Shown here piece after piece: positions 20,873 to 31,700 of a DNA stretch of 64,000 nt. Positions within the stretch are counted from its first letter, which is position 1, and every line of letters starts with the position of its first letter. The position numbers and the translations under genes are program-made. Source of the DNA: Henckelia pumila (Eukaryota > Streptophyta > Magnoliopsida > Lamiales > Gesneriaceae); NCBI RefSeq assembly GCF_033568475.1, contig NC_133121.1:134758375-134822374 (forward strand), written 5' to 3'. The notes below the pieces were generated by a model. The model had not been told where the DNA came from. It saw only the letters and a list, made by a program, of their open reading frames with translations, and ran no database searches.

Positions 20873-23800
20873 TCATCTGCTATAGTCTTTAGAACAATAC
20901 CAAGAACTCACTCCTGCTCAGTTTTCTAAAAGACACCGCCTAGCCCACCGCCCCATTTTCTTGCTAGTGGAGTCGCCAAACTAATCGTCCGCCTAGGCCG
21001 CGCCCAAGCTGCCTAAGCAGTTATTATTATAAAAATAAAAAATAATTAAAATCAGAAATAAAAGAGAGAGATGGGAGAATTGAGAAAGTTAGAAGCAGAA
21101 AGAAAAAAAAAAAAAAAAAAGGCAGAAAACACATTAAGAATAGAACGCAAAAAAACGCAGGCTTCACTCTTCATCCCTCGCCAGTGCCAGTCACAGCTAT
21201 ATTTCTTGAATTTCAAATTTTTGTTAAGCTAAATTTGATTGTATTGAATAGTTTAATTAATCTCAAATTTGTTTCATATGATTGAGTTTAATCTCGTAAA
21301 ATTTCGGATTTGAATCTAGAATCTGTGTTAGTCTAATAATCAATATTTATTGTTTTAACATTATATCTTGTAGGTTGGCTTAAGTAATATTTGAGAAGGA
21401 AAATGACGGATACTATTTTTTTCCGAAGCGTCTAATTCAATGCGGGAGATTGATAACTCTTTGAAGCGTAATTTGATAGCTACTGGATGGGAATTTGCGG
21501 AGTTGGTGGATCCTAAGATTGAAATGTAAGTTGTGTGTGGTAAAATTACTAGTTGTGAAATTTATCGGATGAGACAATATGTTGCACATATCAAGGGAAA
21601 TCTTGCCCCGTCTCCGAAATCATCGGACGGCGATAAAGAAAAGTTTAAGAATGCCATTGAAGAAAAAAAAAAAAAAAAAAAAAGAGAATGTGTGAGAGAA
21701 GTTCTTGGAAAATATGAGGAAGAAAAAAGAGAGTCTAAGGAGTAAGGACCAGAAGAACCCAGTTACTCTTGGCCATATGGACCGATTTACATCCGCCATT
21801 TATCTCAATTCTTCATTGAGTGGGAAAACAAAACAACAAAAAAAATATTATTGATGGACTTCGGAAGCAAAGAACACATATCGTACACCAATATTTATCT
21901 CAATGGGTGTATCGGTCCGATATTGCATTTCATATCATTGATAATGATAGTTTCAAGATGTTTGTAGAAGAGGTTGGTCAATTTGGCTCTGGTTATGTCC
22001 TCCAACTCAATATCTATCAAGGGAGCCTTTATTGAAGGGAGAGGTAGATAGAACTAAACTCTATTGAAAAATATGAAGAAGAATGAGTTTTGAATGGTTG
22101 CTCAATTTTGTCCGATTCTTGGACAGATGGGAAAATAAGAAATATCATGAATTTGTGTCAATTGCAAGGACGGCACCGACTTTCCTTTCTTCTAGAGAAG
22201 AATTGGATGAAGCACACACCGGAATTATATTTTTGAATATGTGGATAAATGTATTGAAGAAGTTGAGCCACAAAATGTAGTTAAAGTGGTAACGGATAAT
22301 GTTTCAAATAATATGACAGCGAAAGATTTGTTGAAGGAGAAGAGGTCACATATATTTTGGACTTCATATGCAACTCACACCATGAATCTTATGCTTCAAG
22401 CAATTGAAAACCAACCTAAATTCAAAAGGGTGCTTGAGACGGCAAAAGACTTCATCATTTTTATTTATGCACATCACAAGACATTGTCAATGATGAGGAA
22501 GCTCACCAAAAAAAGAGACATGTGAGGCCCGGAGTAACAATATTTGTGGCCGCTTTTCTAACTTCGCAAAGCTTGGTGGAGAAGAAAACTGAATTGAGTG
22601 TTATGGTTGCTAGTGATGAATAATGGAATTTATACAAACATTCAAAGAGAGTAAAAGGAAGATGATATATAATACCACTTTGAGTGCCTCTTTTTGGAAT
22701 GTGGTAAGTTTTTGCTTGACCGTGTTTGATCCAGTTAAGGTGATTCGTCTTGTTGATGAGGATAAGAAACTATTTATGGTTTTTTTTTTCATTATGGTGA
22801 ATTACTTAGAGTGAGAGACGAGATGAAAGTGACATTAAAAAATCAAGAGCTCACTATCATACGATTGTTGATATTATTGATGAGAAAAGTCGTAACGGGT
22901 TTGATACTCTACTAAATTTGGCCGCCTACGGCCTCTTGAACCATTGTTACTCACTCTTTCAATGACCGGAGCAAAGGACAGTGCTCACGGATGGATTTTT
23001 CACATGTGTTGAATCATTATTTCCCGATGATATTGATAGACAAAGTGGATGTGGTAAATGTGGAGTTGGTGAAGTATATCAACAAAGAGGATGGATTTAG
23101 AAGAGCATTGGCTAAGGCGGGATGCGCAAAAAATGATGAAAAATATAATCCATATAAGAACTAAATATTAACCATTAAGTAATAATTGCTTACTTTACTT
23201 GTAATTTCTATTGTTGTTTTTTGTTTCTGAATTAACAAATTGTTATTGTTTGATTTACTTTTTTAATTGGATGGAGGCATCTTTTATGGAAACGGTGAAC
23301 TTAAATTGCGAAAAATGCTCAGAAGAATCCTTTCTTTTGATACAAGTTCTTCCGGTTGTGAGAGAAATTGAAGCACTTTCAAGGAGGTAAATACTTAATT
23401 ACTTATTGTGTTTTAAAATCTAATTATTCAATTTTTAAGTGTGTATTCAATATAATATTTTTCTTTAATGTAGATCCATACAAAGAAAATAAATAGACCA
23501 GATACAGGAAGGTTTAAATAATCTAGTCTATGTTCAATTCAATGCCAAGATCATTAAAAAGAAGAAAAATGGAATGAATGTGCTACTTGATAGTGAAACA
23601 GCTATGGCACAAGGATGGATTGTTGATGGTGGAGATGAAGATGTTGAAACAAATGTTGAAGATGTAATGGAACTTTACGAAGAAGAATTTGTATTGGATG
23701 AAGAAGAGGAACATATCATGGACTTTGAGTTTAAATCCGATACAGATGAGGTGATGGAAAAATATGATGATAAACATGAAAAATTAGAAGTTTAGACTTG

Positions 23801-25441
23801 ATATCTATTTCATAAATGTTGGAAATATGTTGAAGATGTTTAAATCTCATGTTACGAAGGTTGTAGTAACAGGTAAGCATGATATGGTGGTTGATTGATA
23901 TTAGTGATATATATATATAATTATTAATATTATTATTACCATCATCATCATCATTACAATTTTAATTTTATAAGAATGTTATACAAAAAAATAAGACAAA
24001 ATTATATTTTATAGTAAAATTATGAATATCTCAGGTTATTTATTATTTAGGCTTAGAAGAAACCGATAAGGCGGTCCGCCCGTCTAGCGCTTTTATAGAA
24101 TATTGCTCCTGCTAACAGTATAGAGGGAAAATATGGAAATCTCAAAATATGCAGCAGACCTGGAAAGGCTTCATAAGTTTTAGATTTCTTCAAGCGACTA
24201 TCATCTTCCAACCATAACCTCCTCTTCAAACCGAAAGCATTAGGTCCATTACACCAAGCTGTTTGAATACTCAAATCTACTGCTCCTACAAGGCACAAAA
24301 CTGCTTTAGAAATGGATCAAACTTAGGTCATCTTGAGTATCTACAAAATGGATCCAATTTAAAGGAACTGAAAAAGAATCTCCCCGGACAACAACGAGTT
24401 TGATCCCAATTCTTTGTTTTTATATATAAACGAATTTGAAGAGAAAGGCTAGTGCAGGTTTTATTTCACCTGACTTAATCTCCCTACTGTCGTTTTTGAC
24501 CATTTTAGTATACTCCAGCTGTTGCCTTTTACTATTTCTGACATAACCTTGTTGGTTGGTGGCAAGGATCCCGCTTTCGGCATCTTCAAGGTCATGTTTT
24601 CCTGATGAATCAAAAAAACATTTTTGTTCAAACAGAGATGTCAAAAACCCCATCGAAAGTGTTGCGCACTCAAAATTTACTAGTATAACATATACAAATT
24701 TTCCAACTTTAATCTATATGATTGAATGAATTGTAGCAAAACACGAGAGTCATGAGTTAGATTAAATAGCTGTGTAACTAGTTCTATGAAATTATTTATC
24801 CCTATTGACCATGATAGAATGAATCACTATGAAGTTCTTCATCAAACTTCTCTCAAGTCATATTATAGCACTATAAAAGAACTATTTCTTTCCAAAATGA
24901 ATGCATTAGAGTAATGCCTCAACTGGCTCCTCAAAAACTTGATCTTTTAATCAGAATATTGCTTCCTGGGAACCATCATCAAGGCTCCCTGTATGCATAA
25001 TCACTTGAACAAAAGTGAAAACCAAAAAAACATAAAAGATGACCAAGAATCTAGCTTCAGATGGCTTTAATTAATTAATCAATTAAAGTGGGAAAAACAA
25101 AGCATACTTTTGGGTGCATTTGTGGATAGTTTGCCATGAACAAGAAGAGCATCAGAATGAGTGCCGCCGGTGGACAACCCTCGAGCGGAGAAGAAGCCAA
25201 TCAAAGACTTCCAGGTCACCGAAGAAGCTATGAAATCAACTCCTCGACTGATGAAGTGACCGTTGAGCTTCAAGGTATTCGGGTCGAGCCCGAAAGCCCG
25301 GGCAATGAATCCGAGGTCCAGCCTCTTATCTTCAGGTTCGATAATCTGCACAATCTTGGGGACAGATGGGCAAAATAGCTTTACGGTTCTTTTTCTCTCT
25401 TCCATCGCCGCTTCTGCCATGGATACTCCGAGCAGTTTCAC
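20873..25441 (-). CDS. Conserved plant protein of unknown function, last exon interrupted by hAT
   Basis: Three minus-strand exons fit together in phase: 25441-25108 (donor GTATGC), 24601-24470 (acceptor ATCAG, donor GTGAAA) and 24285 onward (acceptor TTGTAG). The N-terminal part contains RTVKLFCPSVPKIVQ and GLDPNTLKLNGHFISRG, a block I associate with a conserved plant-only protein family without known function. The middle and C-terminal parts are basic, with KRKHDLED and GLKRRLWLEDDSRLKKSK, which could act in nuclear targeting. The frame enters the hAT duplication at 24113-24106. Without the transposon it would continue from 20910 for 12 more codons (VSSWYCSKDYSR) to a UGA at 20873-20875. 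With it, the frame runs 18 codons into the hAT end and stops at 24053. Starts at 25420 or 25405 are also possible. Function and expression are unknown. Confidence 0.7.
20911..20918. repeat. hAT target-site duplication CTCCTGCT, left copy
   Basis: Identical to 24106-24113. Eight bases is the diagnostic duplication length of hAT transposases. Confidence 0.9.
20919..24105 (+). mobile_element. hAT DNA transposon, 3.19 kb, structurally complete, coding decayed
   Basis: Ends are CAGTTTTCTAAAAG on the left and, in reverse complement, CAATATTCTATAAAAG on the right, followed on both sides by GC-rich subterminal sequence with CGCCTAG/GGCGG motifs (20935-21015 and 24068-24090). A perfect 8-bp duplication CTCCTGCT flanks it. 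Inside is a plus-strand transposase pseudogene (21430-23795). The perfect duplication beside a badly broken transposase suggests it was mobilised in trans or has simply decayed since insertion. It lies antisense to, and inside, the last exon of a host gene. Confidence 0.92.
21430..23795 (+). pseudogene. hAT transposase (BED finger / DUF659 type), decayed
   Basis: A plus-strand series of fragments in transposase order. A BED zinc-finger region at about 21480-21660 retains EIYRMRQYVAHIKGN but has lost finger residues. A lysine run at 21661-21681 comes from an A tract. A DUF659-like core at 21820-22520 includes RWVYRSDIAFH-type sequence, VVTDNVSNN and IFIYAHHKTLS. A degraded C-terminal dimerisation region lies at about 23090-23490, possibly crossing an intron, and an acidic tail ends at 23795. 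Numerous stops and frame changes (near 21528, 21745, 22035, 22280, 22525) rule out function. It would have cut and rejoined element ends in the nucleus. Confidence 0.85.
24106..24113. repeat. hAT target-site duplication CTCCTGCT, right copy
   Basis: Identical to 20911-20918, directly outside the right terminal inverted repeat. On the minus strand it reads AGCAGGAG and is part of the last exon of the interrupted host gene. Confidence 0.9.
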
Positions 25442-28261
25442 TTGTAGTTGGAATTATTTAGAGATTTTTTAGCTCCTATCTCTGTCTTCCTTCTTCCTCT
25501 TTCGGTCCCCTGGATTCCAGTAGTATCCACACATTGTTCCCTACTTCCAAAGGGGTTTTTAAATTACCGTAAATAATAATAATACCAAATTTTAATTTTC
25601 GAGGGGCCAGACTTTGAAACTAGGCTCCTCGAACGAGTCCATACGAAAAATATCAAATTATGGTTGGGGATTTTTGGATTTAGGTCGAATCAAATTGATC
25701 CAAAAACTAACCATAAAAAATTAATAGGGTTTGAGTCAATCCGAGTTGACCCGAAACTTTTAATTATTATTATTTTTATATAAAATTTTAAAATATTTAT
25801 TGCATTTTTATATATTGTATGTTTGAAAAAAAATTATTGTATATTGATATAATAGATTTTCGTCATTTAAGGTTTATTTTGTACAATTTTTATTTTTACA
25901 AAATAAATTTTTTTTTTTGTAATAAATATACTTTAAATTTTCTACAACTAAAATTTCAAATTAAATTATATATAAGCTTAGATTTTGTTATTATGTTATT
26001 AAATTAAATATTATTATTATTATTGTGTGTTTTGAATTTTTATTTAATTATTTTGTTAAAAAATAAAATCGGATTGATCGGATTATCCGGGTTCGGATTT
26101 GGGTAAGCCATTTTTAGGTTTGTTCGGGATCGGATCGAGAATTTTAAAAAAAAAATTATTTTTATCAACCCGACCTGAACCCACCTGACTCACCTTAATT
26201 GACACCCTACTCATTTCGACAAAAAAATATTTTAATAAATATTATTATTTCTCGTTATTAAAATAATGAATACTAATGCATCCAAATAAAGATAAAATAG
26301 AAAATTAACAGATACCATCTATAGTCATAGAATTTGAGGCATCATTTCTATTTTATTAAAGTTGAGCCTATATAAAAACTGATTTTGATATGTCAAGTCA
26401 CACTAAAATATATTTTGCCAACTTTGCCCTTAAATCTTTTGTTATATAAAATTCAGTTTAGGGTTTAATGGTAATAGTAATATTGGAATTTTAGTTCATT
26501 TGGAATTTAAATTTATTTTCGTTCATTCAATAACATGTTTGGAACTTCCTCTCCTTCCACATTTCTCATTTTTCATATGCAACAACTAGCAGCTCCACAC
26601 ATGCATTGTGTGTGTAACATTATATACAAATATTATGTTCATAGTGTTTATAATATAATTAATTTTTTTAAGTATTATATATATATATATTGGTAATTTG
26701 ATAATTTTGTGGGGTTTTGTTTTTGGGAAAAAAAAAAATTAAAATGAGCATACCAAGAAACCACTAAGGTGATCTTGTTTTATATATAGTATAGATAACT
26801 ATAATTAGTGAGCGAATTTCAGAAAAGAAATATTTAAATTGACTATGCATAGCATTTCATGTTCTCTATTTCTAATTATTTCAACCATTCACGGTAGGAA
26901 TCAAACATGAAATCCAACTACAATGGGTTAATGTCGTATGATTCATGTTTTTTTCCGCTTTTTGGTGGAAGAGTTCTATTGTTTTAATATTACATTTGAT
27001 ATACACTTCACTTAATTTCCGCCTACAATATGTTTGACAAAATGCTTGTTTCCCTTTCTGTCAAACTTGTTTGAGATAGAAACTTGAATATGTCTTCTGT
27101 GTTTGTTTTGCGTCTTGGACTATTATAAAATTTGAAGAAATGCATGAATGAGTTTGTTATTGATTTATGATTGTTTTCCATCTATATGTTGGCAGGTTAA
27201 TTCAAAACTTTCGATTTCAATATAAAGGTTTGGTGAACGTTTTTACAGTTTTTTTAAGTCTATATGCTATTGTTTTTGGGACGATAAGATTATAACCAAT
27301 TAAATATGTTTTTTGTTTTAGATTTCTTCAGTCAACAACTTCTAAAAAATTTGTATTTCATAGATTAAAATTTGATGGATGCTTTTGCATAGAATTAACT
27401 TAATTGTTGAATAAAATAAACGAGTTTTGAATTTTTTTAATTATTTACAAATTTGAATTTTATGTCAATAAAATTAATGTCAAAGTATTGATATCCAATA
27501 TTTATATATTATATTGCACGCGCAAGTTGTGTGCGCGGCTGCTAGTTTCTATTCTTTATCCACCGATTTAGATAGTCAATGTGATATCTATGTCGAATTA
27601 TAAATCTGCTATATAAAAATACTCATTCATTTATATTGTTATTATTAAAAAAGGAAAATAGATTGAGATCGAAATCAAAATTACATTTTTTTCACTTTAA
27701 TACAAAAACTCAAGTGAGACATTTCCGATCTTTTATTTGGGTTCATAAAAATATATTATTTTTTATATCAAAATTATGTAATTATTTTATTGTAAATATG
27801 TGAAGTGTTGACCTGTCTAATAGATAAAAATATATGAAACCGTCTCACAAAAGATTTCTTTGATAAAATTAATTATCATATATAATTTATTTAAAACTAT
27901 AAAAACATTTATCAACATCTTTGTATATTTCTTTATTCCTTGTTATTCCTTGTTCTTTTTTTCTTTCAATTTGTTATTTAGGTGGGTCTTTTTTTTAATT
28001 TATGTGATACATGACTCATGTGCATGCATTATTTGTGTCTCAATTTTTTATACTAATACCAAAAATGGGATAATATAGCATATCAAATTTGGATACAAAC
28101 AAACATATTTAAACACAATTTCTTCGTAGCAATGACTTGTATTTAGATGAAATTCTATTTAGTACAATAATTATAGTCCGAAATACAACAATAAAATCTC
28201 AATAATTATCTTTAATTTAATCTCACCTACAACAAAATCCTACGACCAGATCAATTTCCGC

Positions 28262-28264
<3 letters not shown>
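25442..28264. other. AT-rich intergenic region
   Basis: About 2.8 kb without a supported gene. The first 120 bases are the presumed promoter and 5' leader of the minus-strand gene. Bases 25650-26210 have repeated CGGGTT/GACCCGA-type phrases at both edges with AT-rich sequence between, as in old non-autonomous elements, but I cannot define ends. The remainder shows only low-complexity A/T tracts. Confidence 0.5.

Positions 28265-28300
<36 letters not shown>
28265..28300. repeat. (ATT)12 microsatellite
   Basis: Twelve uninterrupted ATT units about 110 bp upstream of the first predicted exon of the UBA/PUB gene. Confidence 0.98.
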
Positions 28301-28301
<1 letters not shown>

Positions 28302-28408
28302 GTGTTTTTTTATAGGACTTCGCGTGGAAACCAACGAAAGGTGAAACAGCACAAGAAGGGAAAGGTGTTAACGAGCTACGCGGGCAAAGAATCTGCAGCA
28401 TACTTCCA

Positions 28409-28799
28409 ATGGCGGAAGTGAACTTCCATCTTCAATCGTTTTTATCTCCGGAGCAGCTGCTCAAAGTTTCAATTTTGTCTTTCCCATTGTGAGTTTTTTT
28501 ATTCTGTACCCAAAACTAACAATGTCATTTCTGTGCTTCGGTTTTATGTCATCATGGCTTGTGATATTTTGGCATTAATGTCTCGATCTTTTGCCTATGC
28601 TATGCAAGTTCTCATTTTTAAATTCGATTTTGCAACTGTGCCATCAATTTGGTTTTTCTTTGTTTGTTTGTTTCTTCCTTCCTTAGATTGTCATGTGTAT
28701 GAGTTAGTTGACATGATTTTCTCATGGTTAATGTGGATCTTAAATCTACCTCAGAAATGGAAATGGAAATGGAAATGGATTTGAATTTGATGACCGAGC
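28409..28799 (+). promoter_or_regulatory. Spliced upstream ORF overlapping the UBA/PUB gene start
   Basis: An ATG at 28409 opens a frame that reaches a good donor (ATT|GTGAGT, 28489). Joined to the acceptor at 28754 (CCTCAG), it continues out of frame through the main start region and stops at about 28797-28799, giving about 42 codons. Such an overlapping upstream frame would be expected to lower translation of the main protein. The exon limits are inferred from splice motifs only. Confidence 0.45.
28757..28778 (+). repeat. Hexanucleotide repeat at the start codon
   Basis: AATGGA/GAAATG is repeated four times, giving Met-Glu-Met-Glu-Met-Glu-Met at the start of the UBA/PUB protein, so four start codons lie six bases apart in the same frame. 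Repeat-length change would alter only the N-terminus. Confidence 0.9.
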
Positions 28800-31700
28800 T
28801 TGAAGCATTGGGTTTCTCAAAGGCTCAAGCCACAAAAGCTCTTTGCTCTGGTAAGCAGTTCTGCTGAAGTTGCATATACAGATAAATGTATATCAGTCCC
28901 TGATAAAAACTTTCACTGAAATCCAGTTTCCCTGCATGTATATGTTTCAACTTTTGTTTTTCAATATTTTTTTTTTTTCATATGTCCAAATCTTTTTTGC
29001 TATGACGTGTACCAGCATGTATGCCTATTTGCTAGTTGTTGTGAAAATGAAAAAAAAATATGTGTCTTATTGTCGATATCGTCGAGAATCCTAATTCATG
29101 ATTTCTCTGTTGCCAGATTGTTTTTTTCTTCATTGGTTTACTTTTATGTAAGATTGATTTACAGATTGAGGGATGGTATTGGAAAGAAAGTACCAAAGCT
29201 GGTGTTGTGCATTTCTCAAAATTCTCTTATACATTACTCAGTTCCAAATTCTAAGCATTTTTTGGACTAAAATATAACTGATTTACGGTGAAACGACATA
29301 AACATCGGCAAGAATAAGTTGAATGTACTGAATTCTGTTTGATGTTCAAACACTAAAAAAAATCTGTAATTCTCTATCCACTGCATCTCTGGGAGACATT
29401 AGATTATTTTTTGGAGATTAATGACATAATTGGAGAAAGTTTTTTTCCTTTTTCTAGATTTTCGTTCATTACAGATACAAGAATAGTTCAATCTTCACCT
29501 GTTCTTTTGAGTTTCATCTTTTGTGTTGCTTACGGATTTATTCATGTTACCATCGACTTCTAAATTTCTTCAGGTAATTCAAGTATTGAGGATGCTATAA
29601 ATTGGATTATTGATCATGAAAATGATACTACCAGTAGTGAGATGCCAATGGTTAGTTGCTTCATCTTCCGGGGGTCATCCTCTATTTCATGCTACCAATT
29701 CTTACAGCAAATCTGTTTATAGACGAATGGTACACCATTATATCACTGTCAAATTTTCTCTTGTACCTACTCATGTACATTGAATCTTTTATCCAGTCAT
29801 TAATGGAGTAAATATGGATTACGTACCTTGATATTAATGCTCCTAGGAAAAATTTAATGTATAAAACGAATGGATGTACTACCTCTTTCTTTATTTATTT
29901 TTTAGTCAAAATTATTCATTGATAAGTTAAACATGAATATAAAATTGTAAGTTCACTTTCCAGATTTATCCTGGCATTCCCATGTCATGTTTGTAAGCAA
30001 TGTGCTTTTGTTACTCCTAGAATAAGGTAGTTCTTCTCTAAAACGACCTGGGAATTTTAAACCTCATAATGAGATAAAATTTGTCACATTAATTCATTTT
30101 TCTCCTGTCTATGCTAGTGGTGTCAGGTTCCAGCTGACATTCCTATTGAAGCAGTTGATTCAAGTCTTATTTCTGAACAAATTAAGCTGAGAGCACAGGC
30201 ATTAAGGTGCTTTTTGACACGTTTTATGACCAAAATTTCTGCTCTTTCTTTAGATTTCACCATCGCATAACGGATACATTAGCAAATAGTTAATATGACC
30301 GTGTTGCCACATTTTCTTGATCTTCTTGCTAATTATATTATAAGTTCATATATTTAGAAAACTGACACATCAAAAGAAATCGGATGAAGGAAGGAAACTG
30401 GAAAGAGAAGGGGAGAAGGTTATTTTTCCATACATTCTTTCACTTTTATTATCTTGTGATGAATTCTTCATCCATATAACTGTGTGGTTCATTAATTTTT
30501 GGTTAATAGCATCTGAGGATTGGGCTTGTACTGGTGGGCCTCTGAGGATTGGGCTATTACTGGTTGTGTCGTGTTCTACATATTTGGCATTTTATTTTTT
30601 GTACAGTTTGAAATTTGAATGTGACTCCTTTAAATAAATTTTCATTAGCTTTTTGTGGTCTTTCGCTGAAGTAATCCTGTCTGTATGATTTGGCAAAGAA
30701 TATAGTCGTGAAGATCTACCATTGACTTGATATAAAGGACCATCTGGAATCAGGTTGGATCAAACCTTTTGGATTACCTGTGAGTGACTGTGGACTGGAT
30801 GTTATGCCTTGATGATTTGTTCTAAGCAACAACATTTAATGTTTTGTTTGATAGACAATGACTCACACAGGTTTTGGATTGTAAATATGTACGTACTATG
30901 AGAAATCATACATGCGATTGGATTGTTGGTTAAGTACCTCTTTTTATTTTAGCATTTCTGAATATTCTTATCCATGTATTTTTTAGTAGAAGTTAAGTAA
31001 GAACAAAGTTATGTACTGCATCTATTAATATAAGTAATATCCTGCTGTTTGGTCTTTTGTCAAATGTAGGAGAGGATTCGAGCAGGTAAAGAACTCTTAG
31101 AGTCTAAGCGATTGGCGGAAGAAATGGACAAGAAACGGTTTGGTGTTGATTTTGATTCCACTGTTTGTTTCGACGTACTTTTCTGCATTATATTCTGTTA
31201 GTTATGCTTATGATGCACCCTTTGATCAAGTCTCAGGTTTCCGGCACAAAGAAAATTAGAGAAAGAGGAAGAGAGAAGAGCAAGGGAGAGAATTCTTCAG
31301 AAGCTGCAGCAAGACAAGGTACATTTTGTCTACCAAGTTTTCTCAATGCAGATCATGAATGTCTCGGGATGATGCAACTTGTAAAACTAAAAGAAACAAA
31401 GAGGAGCATATTTTATCGAAAAAATCCTGATTGTATATTCCCCTCCAGTATCAGTTTGACATTCCTCCATCACGGCATGATCCTGCTTATTCTCTGGATC
31501 TTCTTCCCCTTTTGACATCATATTTTGTTGTACTCTGGAATATGTCCCAATGTCCTGAGATTGTTTACAGTTTGTGTTTGTTTTTCTAAGAATTTCCTTG
31601 CTTTATAGAACATTTCCTTGATTCTTTTAGCTGGAAAGAAGGGGTATGTTTGGATTGCCTAGTGAAGGTTCAACATCAATGAATCCTGCCACTGCATTAC

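Noticed and set aside
20911..24113. An active hAT element
   Set aside because: Ends and duplication are intact, but the transposase has many stops and frame changes, so it cannot mobilise itself.
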